Assembly (NCBI GenBank): GCA_903858935.1
Contig: CAIOKO010000016.1
Span: 30,220-94,219, forward strand
Direction of reading: 5' to 3'
DNA length: 64,000 bases
Origin: an uncultured Schlesneria sp.
Lineage (GTDB): Bacteria; Planctomycetota; Planctomycetia; Planctomycetales; Planctomycetaceae
A program made the position numbers and the translations under genes. The notes beneath the pieces were generated by a model. That model was not told the DNA's origin, ran no database searches, and saw nothing but the letters and a program-made list of their open reading frames with translations. Shown piece after piece: positions 1 to 9,325 of this stretch. The number at the start of each line of letters is the position of its first letter. Position 1 is the stretch's first letter.

Positions 1-147
1 ATATTCTTGTGGCGGCTTCCTCCGCAGCAATGGAATCTCAAACTACTGGTAAAACTGCAACCATCCGGCAAAAATCTGACCAGCGTGTTGCTGGCCATTT
101 AGGTATATAGATCGATCAAACCTGATTCCCAGCAAGGTCAGTTTGGA

Positions 148-333
148 TCAAAGCGTTGAATGCAAAACCATGAAAATTGCTGAGGCACGGCTCGCATTCC
201 CGTCGACCTGAAGCAGCACCTCGGTTAACGGAGTTCGTTCGACTCGCTCAATGATTTTTTCACACAGGTGATCGGTTCCTGCACAAATCCGGTAGGGTAA
301 GAAACAAAACAAAACGACGTCCGTTCCTAGCAA
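148..333 (-). pseudogene. possible remnant of a Fis-type helix-turn-helix
   Basis: A 61-codon open stretch whose middle (LTEVLLQVDGNASRASAI) resembles the C-terminal Fis-type DNA-binding helices of sigma-54 activators, where an acidic helix is followed by a GNxxRAA turn. The recognition-helix part expected next (LGINRxTL-like) is absent, and the frame stops soon after. No ribosome-binding site or AAA+ domain is visible upstream. It may be a decayed gene end or chance. Low confidence. Confidence 0.2.
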
Positions 334-569
334 TGGTTTGCTCGATTCGGCGCCGTGAACATCTTTCGACTCAACGCTGCGCTCGACCGGCCGCAGGAAC
401 TCCGACTAAATCACGGGAAGCGTTACCTAAAACACATTAAGATTCAATGCGACTTGAACCTCTTTTAAATTTTATGACACAACATAAAAAATCAGCCGCT
501 TAATGTCTTAGAGATATTTTGGTCACGTGTGAGACTTCGAGCCCACTGATTGCAGTAACCGAAGGAAAA

Positions 570-2504
570 TTAATTTTTCAACGACACACTATGTTTTATA
601 TTAACACTTTGGCAAATGCAGGTCACCTCGGTGCCAGATGGCTCAATCGAGCAAATCAATAACGTTCCGCCGATGATTTGAGCTCGATTTTGCATGATTC
701 GCATCCCCATTCCATGATTTTGGGAAGGAGGCAAGCCGATACCATCGTCACGGATCGCAAGAACAAATTGATTATCGGTTTGTTCGATTCGAATTTGAAT
801 GCGGGATGCATGAGCGTGCCTCAACGCATTACTAAGTGCTCCTTGTGCGATGTTAAAAAGGTGGGTTGCCGTCAGGTTATCAAAAAGACAAATCGGCTTC
901 GGACAGTCGAACGTACAGACGACGGAAGACTCATTAGAAGTTTTGGCAGCGAGCTGCTCGAGCGCCACCCTCAGGCCATCGGCTGTAATGGGGACAGGCG
1001 ATAATGTGCGGCAAATATCGCGAATGTTCTGCAAAGCGTCTTCGACGCACGACTTAAGACGTTGTGCCAGCACAGAGACCTGCTGACCGGCCTTGGCAAC
1101 TTCTGTCGGGATGTTCTTTTTTTCCTGTGGCTGGATGGCACGCGCCGATTCCAGCAGGACCTGACACAACATGTCGGTTCCAGTCAGCTGTTGTCCGATG
1201 CTATCTTGAAGATCCTGTCCGATTCGTTGCTGTTCCAGCGATGCGGTTTCGATAACTTTTCGCTCCAGTTGCTTCCGACTTGTGAGGTCTCGCATCACTC
1301 CCATATAGACTTTTAGTTGATCGACCTCGTTGACCGATAGTTCCAAGGGAAAGATGGTACCGTCTTTTCGTTGACCGGAAACCTCCTTTGGAGTACCAAT
1401 CATTCGGCGAATTCCCGTCTCTTGGTACCTTTTCAGATAAAACTTGATATCCACCTGATAAAACGGGGGGACAAGCAGGCTGACGCTTTGCCCAATAGCC
1501 TCGTTTGCCGAATACTCAAACATCGTTTCGGCGGCGTGGTTAAACGATTGCAGTATTCCGTTTGCATCGATTGTCACCACCGCGTCGTAGGCTGTCCTGA
1601 GTAACGTCGATTGTCGCTCCTCGCTCAACTTTAACGCCTGCTCAGCAAGATACCTGGTCGTAATGTCTTCATGTGCGATCACGACATACAACGCATCCAA
1701 ATCTGCACACTTCGTCACACGGCAGTTAAACCACCGCTGCTTTGTGTTGGAATGACAAGGATATTCACAGGACCAGCTTTCGATCTCACCAGCGATGACT
1801 CGCCGGATTGCTTTTGCAACATCAACCACAGTCCGATCACCAGCCGCAATCGAATGATCACACACTTCAAGGTAATTGGCCCGTTCACACATTGACATCC
1901 ACACGCCGCTATTGGCTTCCGCGAAACGCTTCCAGGCGCGGTTCGTCGACACGATTTTTCCCGTGCGATCAATCACCGCAATATGGTCCGAAAGCGCATC
2001 GAGCGTCGCGCTTGCGAATCGTTTGGATTGCAAAGCACGCTTTTCAAGCTCCAACTCAATGTTGATTCGAGCGGTCAAATCCTGCGCTGTTCCAACAAGT
2101 CCCGCAAAGCGACCTTCACGGTCGTACCAAGGAGAAATGAGAAGCTGACTTGTGAATCTCATGCCGTCTTTGCGAACGATCGTCCAGGCACTCGGCTGCC
2201 GATCGCCAATTTCGTATAAAGCCTGAAAATATTCGGCCCCCGGCTGAATCTCGCGGCCTAGTTTTTGCGACAGCACAGCAGCGCGTGAAACAACCTCATC
2301 GCGGACGTGCCAAAGAGCAGGTGTCTTTTTGTTAACGACTTCATCAGCTGTCCAGCCTAGCATCCGCTCGGCTGCGGGATTAAATAACCAGATGATTCCA
2401 TTTACGTCCGTGGCAACGATCATCGTCCCGGCGGCTTCAACAATTGCCTTGATTTCGGTAGAGTCAGGTCGTGCCACCGCTGAAGGAGATGTCGGACCTG
2501 ACAT
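570..2504 (-). CDS. PAS-domain sensor histidine kinase (HisKA_3/NarL type) lacking the phospho-acceptor His
   Basis: A 644-residue protein without obvious membrane segments, so probably a cytoplasmic sensor. It has three PAS-like modules (about residues 15-145, 165-295 and 300-420), a HisKA_3-type dimerisation helix (about 425-500) and a C-terminal HATPase. The ATPase keeps its N-box (SNALRHAH) and G boxes (DDGIGLP, GMGMRIM). In HisKA_3 kinases the first helix carries a DLHD-type motif whose His is phosphorylated; here the sequence is QDLQDSIGQQ, with Gln433 encoded by CAA (complement of 1206-1208). As read, the protein could bind ATP but could not autophosphorylate at the usual site. It is divergent from the response regulator at 2636, 131 bp away, which suggests a functional pair. 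The kinase-family assignment is firm; catalytic activity is doubtful. Confidence 0.9.
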   Translation of the reverse strand: MSGPTSPSAVARPDSTEIKAIVEAAGTMIVATDVNGIIWLFNPAAERMLGWTADEVVNKKTPALWHVRDEVVSRAAVLSQKLGREIQPGAEYFQALYEIGDRQPSAWTIVRKDGMRFTSQLLISPWYDREGRFAGLVGTAQDLTARINIELELEKRALQSKRFASATLDALSDHIAVIDRTGKIVSTNRAWKRFAEANSGVWMSMCERANYLEVCDHSIAAGDRTVVDVAKAIRRVIAGEIESWSCEYPCHSNTKQRWFNCRVTKCADLDALYVVIAHEDITTRYLAEQALKLSEERQSTLLRTAYDAVVTIDANGILQSFNHAAETMFEYSANEAIGQSVSLLVPPFYQVDIKFYLKRYQETGIRRMIGTPKEVSGQRKDGTIFPLELSVNEVDQLKVYMGVMRDLTSRKQLERKVIETASLEQQRIGQDLQDSIGQQLTGTDMLCQVLLESARAIQPQEKKNIPTEVAKAGQQVSVLAQRLKSCVEDALQNIRDICRTLSPVPITADGLRVALEQLAAKTSNESSVVCTFDCPKPICLFDNLTATHLFNIAQGALSNALRHAHASRIQIRIEQTDNQFVLAIRDDGIGLPPSQNHGMGMRIMQNRAQIIGGTLLICSIEPSGTEVTCICQSVNIKHSVSLKN

Positions 2505-2635
2505 AGTTGAACATTCTCATCCTAGAGGAGAATAAACGCCGGATCGCCGTTTTGAGCAAACCAATCGTTCTAGGAGCTTATTTTACCTGTCCGTCAATTG
2601 GCGACAACTGGACAAAAAATAGGTAGGACGATTTA

Positions 2636-3385
2636 TTGATGGATTCTTGTACAAAATCGAACATCAGAACATCATTCAAGAAACAACTCACAATGACCAA
2701 CGAAACGATACCAGAACAGTTTGTGGTCCAACATCACTCTCCCGCACGCATTCTGGTTGTGGATGATCATCCGATTATTCGAGAAGGACTGAGTGCACTG
2801 CTGGTTGCTCAACCGGACATGATGGTTTGTGGAGAAGCATCTAACATCAGTGGGGCATTGAAAATCGTTTCTGACGTGGGCCCCGATGTTGCAGTTGTCG
2901 ATATCGCACTCAATGGCGAAAACGGGTTGGACCTGGTGCGCCGCATGAAAATCATCACGCCGAAGCTACGTGTTTTGGTCGTGTCAATGTACGACGACGA
3001 ACTCTTTGCTGAACGGGCGTTGGATGCAGGGGCGATGGAATATCTGAACAAACAGGTCGCTAGCCGCAATATTGTCGAAGCCATTCGTCGGCTGCTTGCG
3101 GGACAACAATACCTCAGTGAAGAGACGGCGGCTCGACTCGCAGCAAGAAAAAATGAGTATCTCCCAGATGGCGCTCGGCGCGGACTGTCCGCATTGACCA
3201 ATCGCGAAATGGAAGTTTTTAAGCAGATCGGCAATGGGATGACCACAGCCGAAATCGCCGCAGCCATGTTTTTAAGCGTCAAGACGGTGGAATCACACCG
3301 TCAAAAAATTAAGATGAAACTCGATTTGAATACTTCGGCAGAACTCAGTCGAGAGGCCGTTCGCTTCGTGATGGACAAAGGTTGA
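2636..3385 (+). CDS. NarL/FixJ-family response regulator with LuxR-type HTH
   Basis: Receiver domain at about residues 39-155, with the acidic pair in VVDDH, the phospho-acceptor Asp in VVDIALNGENG (D89 from this start) and the conserved Lys in YLNKQ (K139). A LuxR/GerE helix-turn-helix follows (LTNREMEVFKQIGNGMTTAEIA ... SVKTVESHRQKIKMKL). It is a typical DNA-binding output protein for HisKA_3 kinases and lies divergent from one. The first 19 codons look unlike the family, and an in-frame ATG at 2693 (MTNETIPEQF) is an equally good start. Unlike its neighbour kinase, all phospho-relay residues are present. It ends 13 bp from the convergent gene at 3399. Confidence 0.93.
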   Translation: MMDSCTKSNIRTSFKKQLTMTNETIPEQFVVQHHSPARILVVDDHPIIREGLSALLVAQPDMMVCGEASNISGALKIVSDVGPDVAVVDIALNGENGLDLVRRMKIITPKLRVLVVSMYDDELFAERALDAGAMEYLNKQVASRNIVEAIRRLLAGQQYLSEETAARLAARKNEYLPDGARRGLSALTNREMEVFKQIGNGMTTAEIAAAMFLSVKTVESHRQKIKMKLDLNTSAELSREAVRFVMDKG

Positions 3386-3398
3386 GAAAAATCATTAA

Positions 3399-3740
3399 TC
3401 AATGCTGATGAAAATATTCAGAGAGGTTTAAAGAAACATCAGGAGGGCAAACCAGCTTGAGCCCTGATTCAGTGACATCGAAAACAACATCTTCAAGTGA
3501 GATGTCGTTTGGAAGACAATAAATAATCAACGTGCCGGAACCGATTCCAATCAATTTTGTTCTCAGGTCTGGTTTTCGAATGAACTTTGAATTCAGATGA
3601 TCCCTACCAAAGGAATAGCCGCTGACGCGTGCGACGCCGCTGTCGTAACCTTCGACCCTGCCAACGAAAAACCGCGAGTGATCTGCCTCAAACAACCGAC
3701 GATGGACGATCAACAAATGATTTCCGGGTTCCAGTACCAT
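3399..3740 (-). CDS. conserved hypothetical protein
   Basis: 113 residues, no signal peptide or membrane segment. The open frame extends to 3773, but the ATG at 3740 is preceded by AGGAG with a 7-nt spacer, so translation most likely starts there (MVLEPGNHLLIVHRRLF). The sequence is rich in beta-strand-like hydrophobic runs (FFVGRVEGYDSGVARVSG; LIGIGSGTLIIYCLP) and looks like a small cytosolic beta-barrel or sandwich protein. No function is recognised. It sits convergent to the response regulator and may share no operon with anything visible. Confidence 0.65.
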   Translation of the reverse strand: MVLEPGNHLLIVHRRLFEADHSRFFVGRVEGYDSGVARVSGYSFGRDHLNSKFIRKPDLRTKLIGIGSGTLIIYCLPNDISLEDVVFDVTESGLKLVCPPDVSLNLSEYFHQH

Positions 3741-4298
3741 TTGAAAACTCCTGATCGAGAAACGCTGGGACAAGTAATTATCTGGTAAGATAAATCATCA
3801 CCCGCCGCACTTTTCACGCCAAAACGGCGAATTCCTCCGACGAGTCGACGTAGCGAGTTCAGAAAAGCATTCGTCGGACTCTTGCTTAAGCTAACACGAT
3901 CGATTCAACGTGGCAAATCAGGTAGAAATTGCCGAGGCTCGAACTCGCCCTGTAATTCCTCAATCCACCTGGACCATGATTGTGGTTTGCGAATTCAAAA
4001 GCTTTTCCTCGATGTCACCGTCGAATCCATCGTTGTTTCAATGGCAGTCGATAGAATCGACAGAATTCCTTATTTCGATTTGATATGTTCCCTATGTCAC
4101 ACTAGGGGGAGAAAACCTGAGCTGGCTAACAAAGCTCACGAATATGTCAGTATCTTAAGATCGCAATGAACCACTGGAAGCGATATGTTTGCTCTATAAT
4201 ACTTTAAATCCCGTTCGCCTTTTGCCCCTCTTGTCACGCAGAAATTCTTCCCGCGTGAAGGGAATTGTTTCGTTTTATCAATTGACTGATGGTTAACG
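3741..4298. other. intergenic spacer, no supported gene
   Basis: 558 bp between the hypothetical gene and the efflux operon. A 95-codon plus-strand frame (3882-4169) has no ribosome-binding site and no recognisable domain, so I do not call it. The only candidate signal is a TATAAT at 4195-4200. Confidence 0.5.
4195..4200 (+). promoter_or_regulatory. candidate -10 element of the RND efflux operon
   Basis: A perfect TATAAT about 100 bp ahead of the adaptor start. The sequence 17 bp upstream (around 4172-4177) is a poor -35 match, so an activator or an alternative sigma factor would be needed. Weak evidence. Confidence 0.3.
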
Positions 4299-5708
4299 AT
4301 GCTAAATTATTCGAAAATAAAGACCGCAGCAGGCTTCGGCATTTTACTTGCGATCACCTTTGGTGCTGGCATGTGGCTCGGCCAAACTCGTGAAAAACTC
4401 AGCTCTTTCGACGAAAAGCTCTCTCCACCTAACACTTCGCACGAACACCGTAGCGAGAAATTCGACGGTGTTGAAGCGATAGCAGGATCGACGGGTCAAT
4501 TACGGCTGTCACCGCGAGTCATTGACACGTTGAAGGTTCAAGTCGCTGCTGCCCGGCGCGCGCCTCTGACCGAACCACTGGTGATGACCGGTTCACTCTT
4601 TTTGGATTCAAGCCATCTTGCCGTTGTTCACACGCGGTTTCCCGGCGAAATTGTCGAAGTCGGTCAGGTCCCGGAAACCGACGCTTACGGTAATCCGATC
4701 GTTATCGATGGCAAGCCTCGAATGCGACAAATTCGCGCAGGCGATGAAGTACAGAAGGGGCAGTTGATCGCGGTTGTCTGGAGCAAAGAAATCGGCGAAA
4801 CAAAAAGCGATCTGGTTGAGGCCCTTTCTCGACGGAAAGCGTCGAAAGCGACGGTCGAACGCCTGGAAGGATTGGAAAAAGGGAGTGTTTCCGGTCAGGT
4901 TGTTCGCGAGGCTCAGCAGAAATATCAATCGGACGTCATTGCCGTCGAACGTGCCGATCGCACACTGCGATCGTGGCGAGAAACCGATGATGAGATTGCG
5001 GAGGTTTATGCCGAGTCGGATCGGATTTGCCTGGGAATTTCTGAGCCAGATTCAAAGGTGAGACAAACGTGGGCAAACGTGGAAATCCGCGCTCCCTTGA
5101 GCGGTACGGTCCTCGAAAGAAACGGGACCGTGGGGGAAATTGTGGCTACTGGCGTTGATTTGTTCACGATCGCAGACATTAGCAGAATGGGTGTTCTCGC
5201 TAATATTTATGAAGAAGACATTCACAAACTTACGGTATTACCACCTGAAAAACGAACCTGGGAAGTTCGGCTGAAAGCCGAGCCAGAATCACCGCCGATT
5301 CTAGGAAGGTTCGAGGTGATCGGGCATGTGATTGACCCAAGCCAACATACGGCTGCCGTCGTCGGCTGGATCCAGAATCCTGGAAATCGATTAAGAACAG
5401 GGCAATTCATTACAGCCACGATTGAGTTACCAGGGCCGACAGATGCCGTCATCATTCCCAATTCAGCGATCATTGACGAAGGACACATTGCAACAGTTTT
5501 TGTAGCGTGCGACGCCAGCAAACAAGAAGTCAAGGCTCGGCACGTCGCGGTGATTCGTCGAGGACGTGATTTTGCTTTGATTCAAAGCAAACCGTCTGCA
5601 AAGGTGGCTCCAGACTCGCTTCAAGAGGGGGAATTTGTTGTGACCTCGGGAAATCTTGAGTTGTTTGGTTTTCTGCAGGATCTCCCCACTGCCGTTGGTG
5701 CCCGTTAA
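4299..5708 (+). CDS. RND efflux periplasmic adaptor subunit (CusB/CzcB-like membrane fusion protein)
   Basis: 469 residues with an N-terminal membrane anchor or signal (about 10-28: AGFGILLAITFGAGMWLG). Then come a beta-barrel/lipoyl region, a helical hairpin (about 165-250, Lys/Glu/Arg-rich), the returning lipoyl half (WANVEIRAPLSGTVLERNGTVGEIV, typical of HlyD-family adaptors) and C-terminal barrel and membrane-proximal domains ending in a permuted TSGNLELFG segment. It would link the inner-membrane pump encoded 24 bp downstream to an outer-membrane channel. The His-rich stretch near residue 48 (NTSHEHRSEKFDG) could bind metal, but this is inference. The order adaptor-pump fits a CusBA/CzcBA-type operon. 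Confidence 0.9.
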   Translation: MLNYSKIKTAAGFGILLAITFGAGMWLGQTREKLSSFDEKLSPPNTSHEHRSEKFDGVEAIAGSTGQLRLSPRVIDTLKVQVAAARRAPLTEPLVMTGSLFLDSSHLAVVHTRFPGEIVEVGQVPETDAYGNPIVIDGKPRMRQIRAGDEVQKGQLIAVVWSKEIGETKSDLVEALSRRKASKATVERLEGLEKGSVSGQVVREAQQKYQSDVIAVERADRTLRSWRETDDEIAEVYAESDRICLGISEPDSKVRQTWANVEIRAPLSGTVLERNGTVGEIVATGVDLFTIADISRMGVLANIYEEDIHKLTVLPPEKRTWEVRLKAEPESPPILGRFEVIGHVIDPSQHTAAVVGWIQNPGNRLRTGQFITATIELPGPTDAVIIPNSAIIDEGHIATVFVACDASKQEVKARHVAVIRRGRDFALIQSKPSAKVAPDSLQEGEFVVTSGNLELFGFLQDLPTAVGAR

Positions 5709-5732
5709 TACCCCGCGAGAAAGTCGATTGCG

Positions 5733-8700
5733 ATGATTTTCAAATTGATTGAATGGGGACTTAATAATCGGTTGATTGTTATCCTGTTAACGATTGCCCT
5801 GATCGGAATTGGCGGATTTTCGCTGATTCACCTCAATGTTGAAGCCTACCCTGACCCTGCACCAGCAATCGTTGAAGTCATCAGTCAATATCCCGGGGCA
5901 TCTGCTGAAGAGGTCGAGCGTGAAGTCACAATCCCTCTCGAAATTGCACTGTCGGGGATGCCCGGGCTGAAATCGACTCGAAGTAAATCGCTATTTGGGT
6001 TGTCCCACGTCCGAAATCAGTTTGAATACGGTACTGATTTCTTTAGAGCCAAACTGGAAGTTCTAAACCGGATGTACACCGCTTCACTGCCGAACGGGAT
6101 TACGCCAACACTGGCAAACACAACTCCCACTGGAGAAATCTACCGCTACATCGTCAAGGGTCCGCAAGACGCGCTAGGTCATAATCTTTATACGTCCTCA
6201 GATCTCAAGTCGATTGAAGACTGGGTTCTGGAACGGGAATTTCGACGAATCCCGCGTATTGCTGATGTCGTTTCCTTTGGCGGCGCCATAAAACGATACG
6301 AGATTCAACCTCATCCCGAACGATTAAAAGCTTACGGAATCAGCTTGGAGCAGCTGCAAAAAGCAATTTCAGAAAACAACTCGAATGTTGGCGGTGACTT
6401 TGTTATTCAAGGTCCAACTGTGCAGGCAGTGCGCGGCCTGGGGTTAATTGGCGGCGGTCTTGATCCGGCTCGAACCTATCCCACAGACGCCGATCCTGCA
6501 GGCGTAGCGTTGCACCTGCGCAAGGGAGAGGACCGACGATTAAGGGAGCTTCGTGGGATCGTTCTCGCTGCGACAAACAATGTTCCCATTCGTGTCGGCG
6601 ATGTCGTCGATGGGGGATCGTATTCGTCCGACACGCAATCAGGGCAACGAGGAGTCGTGGTTGGATCGCATCCGGCACAGGGACGCGTCGCGGTCAGCAG
6701 ACCCCAGGTCAATTCCGAAGGGGAGGATATCCTTGATGCCAACGGTAACCGGATCTGGATTGATCGACCTGACGTTGTCGAAGGAATTGTCCTTCTTCGC
6801 AAAGGGGAACAATCTCTGCCCGCATTGACGGACGTAAAGAACAAAGTTCGGGAGTTAAATGCCGATTCACCAAAACTATTACCGGGCGTCTCGGTCGAAA
6901 CAATCTATGACCGAACACGGCTCGTAGAACTGACAACGCACACTGTCCGCGAAAACGTCATTTTGGGAATCGTATTTGTTTCCATCATTCTGCTGGTGTT
7001 CCTGAATCATTTTCAAAGCGCCATGATTGTCGCGATAAACATTCCGCTTGCGTTACTTTTCGCGATGTCGATCCTGTACTTCCGAGGGAAAAGTGCGAAT
7101 CTTCTGTCGCTTGGCGCAGTAGATTTCGGGATTATCGTTGATTCCTCAGTCATCATGGTTGAAGCAATTTTTCGATCCCTCAGCGCCGGCGAACGCAGCG
7201 ATCTGGAACTCAAGGACCGGATCCTTCGAGCATCGGGCGATGTCGAACGTGGGCTTTTTTATTCGACGATCATCATGGTTTTTGCCTTGCTGCCACTGTT
7301 TACGATGCAAGGACCAGAAGGCCAGATTTTCGGACCGATGGCGGACACTTATGCTTTCGCACTCGGTGGAGCCCTGTTATTCGCGTTAACGCTGTCACCC
7401 GTGTTGTGCCGGATTTTCTTTACCAACATAAAGCCTTCTTCGGACAACTTCATCGTTCATGGATTAAAGTATTTCTATGTCAGCCAACTAAAACTCGCCC
7501 TTCGATTCCGCTGGCTGACACTCGGCTTATTCCTGGCGTCGCTGGCCGCAACAGCTGCGGTGATTCCCTTCCTCGGAGCGGAATTCATGCCCGAGCTGGA
7601 AGAAGGAAACATCTATGTTCGCGGAACATTCCCTGTGAATGTCTCGTTAGATGAAGTGGCAGATAAAGCAGCTGTTGCCAGAAAGATGTTACAAAAACAT
7701 CCAGAAACCATTTTGATTTTGAATCAGATGGGACGACCAGACGACGGTACCGATCCAACCGGTTTTTATAATTGCGAGTTTTCTGTTCCCCTCAAGAAAC
7801 ACGACGAATGGCCGAAGGTCGCACAACAGACAGGTTGGAGACGCTGGATTTACGGTCCAATGCGTCCCAAATCGAAGGACGAGTTAATCGAGGAAATGAA
7901 CACCGAACTGAAAGCATCCATCCCCGGTGTGGACTGGAATTTCTCTCAGTACATCCGCGACAATGTGATGGAGACGCTTTCAGGTGTAAAAGGGGAGAAT
8001 GCCGTAAAAATCTTCGGCCCGGATCTTGATGAACTGGAAAAAACGGCAGAGAAAGTTAAAGCCACGCTGCAAAGCGTTCGTGGCATCGAAAATGTCGGGA
8101 TCTTCCGTATCAAAGGGCAGGCGAATCTGGAATTTGCGATTGATCGGAATAAATGTGCCTTGTGGAACGTCAGTGTTGCAGACGTTCAAGAGGTGTTGGC
8201 AACCGCGGTTGGTGGCAAGTCGCTCACTCAAGTTGTTGAGGGCGAGCGAAAGTTTGACGTTACGTTGAGATGGCCCGAAAGGTTGCGATACAACGAAGAG
8301 ACCATTTTAGATATTCCTGTCGAAGTGGTGGGGAATCATCTTGCCGTGAGTGACGACTCAACCAACAAGGGTTCGAACTCGGGTACGCTTGATTATACGG
8401 GCGGCCGACGAACAAACCTTGCCGTCACAGGAAGTCGCGAGAACATGACATACACCAACCCCGGAAGTGTTCCACGGCGACGGCTGCGAGATCTAGTCAC
8501 ACCCATTGGAGCGAATGGCGACCCCGAACCAGATGGAACCTTTGTTCGTTCAGGGGCATCAACTATCTACCGTGAAAAGGCAAGTCGATTGATCGCGGTG
8601 AAATTTAGTGTGAGAGGACGAGACCTGGCAGGCACTGTCGCAGAGGCGCAAAAGAAAACCGATGAATTCTTCAAGGCTCCCTATTCAGCCGAATGGAGTG

Positions 8701-9242
8701 GTGAATTTCAGGAAATGCAAGAAGCTGTTGAACGGCTTGTTCTGGCTGCGGGACTGGCCCTCATACTCATTATCATTTTGTTGTACATCGCACTTCGCTC
8801 GTTGCTGGACGCGTTTGTTGTCCTCTCGAATGTTGTGGTCATGTGCATGGGTGGTGTCTGGGCACTTTATCTGGCTGGTGAACACTTCAATATTTCGGCT
8901 GGCGTAGGATTTATTTCCGTACTCGGCGTCGGCGTTATGAACGGGCTGCTACTGGTCTCATGGTTTAATAGCTCCCGAGCGCACGACGTCCCGTTGAAAG
9001 AGGCCTTAATTGACGGAATAGAGAAACGGATTCGGCCGCTAACGATGACCGCACTGACTGCTATCTTCGGGCTATTGCCAGCGGCCGTGTCAACCCAGAT
9101 CGGCTCAGAAACTCAGCGACCCCTTGCGATCGTCGTCGTTGGGGGAATGATTACGATCATGCTGATGGTGAACCTCATCCCCGTGCTTTACAGTTTCTAC
9201 GGACACCGAATACCCCCTGCCGGTGGTGGGGTCAGCCATTGA
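5733..9242 (+). CDS. RND efflux permease, heavy-metal (CusA/CzcA) type
   Basis: 1169 residues, inner-membrane proton-driven pump. The N-terminus (LIEWGLNNRLIVILLTIALIG) and the sequence EAYPDPAPAIVEV are typical of HME-RND proteins. The membrane part carries the conserved acidic segment of TM4 (SLGAVDFGIIVDSSVIMVEA), and the GPMADTYAFALGGAL and GVGVMNGLLLVSWF regions are also present. HME-RND pumps are usually near 1040 residues. The excess lies in the periplasmic pore domains, around residues 235-365 (a Gly/Arg/Asp-rich insert) and around 870-960 (a Ser/Thr/Gly-rich insert). Substrate is not certain: a divalent or monovalent metal is inferred from the subfamily. Its TolC partner is probably the convergent gene at 9326. 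Confidence 0.93.
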   Translation: MIFKLIEWGLNNRLIVILLTIALIGIGGFSLIHLNVEAYPDPAPAIVEVISQYPGASAEEVEREVTIPLEIALSGMPGLKSTRSKSLFGLSHVRNQFEYGTDFFRAKLEVLNRMYTASLPNGITPTLANTTPTGEIYRYIVKGPQDALGHNLYTSSDLKSIEDWVLEREFRRIPRIADVVSFGGAIKRYEIQPHPERLKAYGISLEQLQKAISENNSNVGGDFVIQGPTVQAVRGLGLIGGGLDPARTYPTDADPAGVALHLRKGEDRRLRELRGIVLAATNNVPIRVGDVVDGGSYSSDTQSGQRGVVVGSHPAQGRVAVSRPQVNSEGEDILDANGNRIWIDRPDVVEGIVLLRKGEQSLPALTDVKNKVRELNADSPKLLPGVSVETIYDRTRLVELTTHTVRENVILGIVFVSIILLVFLNHFQSAMIVAINIPLALLFAMSILYFRGKSANLLSLGAVDFGIIVDSSVIMVEAIFRSLSAGERSDLELKDRILRASGDVERGLFYSTIIMVFALLPLFTMQGPEGQIFGPMADTYAFALGGALLFALTLSPVLCRIFFTNIKPSSDNFIVHGLKYFYVSQLKLALRFRWLTLGLFLASLAATAAVIPFLGAEFMPELEEGNIYVRGTFPVNVSLDEVADKAAVARKMLQKHPETILILNQMGRPDDGTDPTGFYNCEFSVPLKKHDEWPKVAQQTGWRRWIYGPMRPKSKDELIEEMNTELKASIPGVDWNFSQYIRDNVMETLSGVKGENAVKIFGPDLDELEKTAEKVKATLQSVRGIENVGIFRIKGQANLEFAIDRNKCALWNVSVADVQEVLATAVGGKSLTQVVEGERKFDVTLRWPERLRYNEETILDIPVEVVGNHLAVSDDSTNKGSNSGTLDYTGGRRTNLAVTGSRENMTYTNPGSVPRRRLRDLVTPIGANGDPEPDGTFVRSGASTIYREKASRLIAVKFSVRGRDLAGTVAEAQKKTDEFFKAPYSAEWSGEFQEMQEAVERLVLAAGLALILIIILLYIALRSLLDAFVVLSNVVVMCMGGVWALYLAGEHFNISAGVGFISVLGVGVMNGLLLVSWFNSSRAHDVPLKEALIDGIEKRIRPLTMTALTAIFGLLPAAVSTQIGSETQRPLAIVVVGGMITIMLMVNLIPVLYSFYGHRIPPAGGGVSH

Positions 9243-9325
9243 TCGCAGCTGCTGCTTTTCGCGGGAAATGAATCGTACGCACATTGCCCGCAACGTCGGG
9301 AAGTCATCGCGATGAATCGTTTGTT

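Noticed and set aside
2809..3282. 157-codon minus-strand frame inside the response regulator
   Set aside because: Shadow of a clear response regulator; Ser/Arg-rich and without a start signal.
3882..4169. 95-codon frame before the efflux operon
   Set aside because: No ribosome-binding site, no domain, and residue use unlike neighbouring genes.
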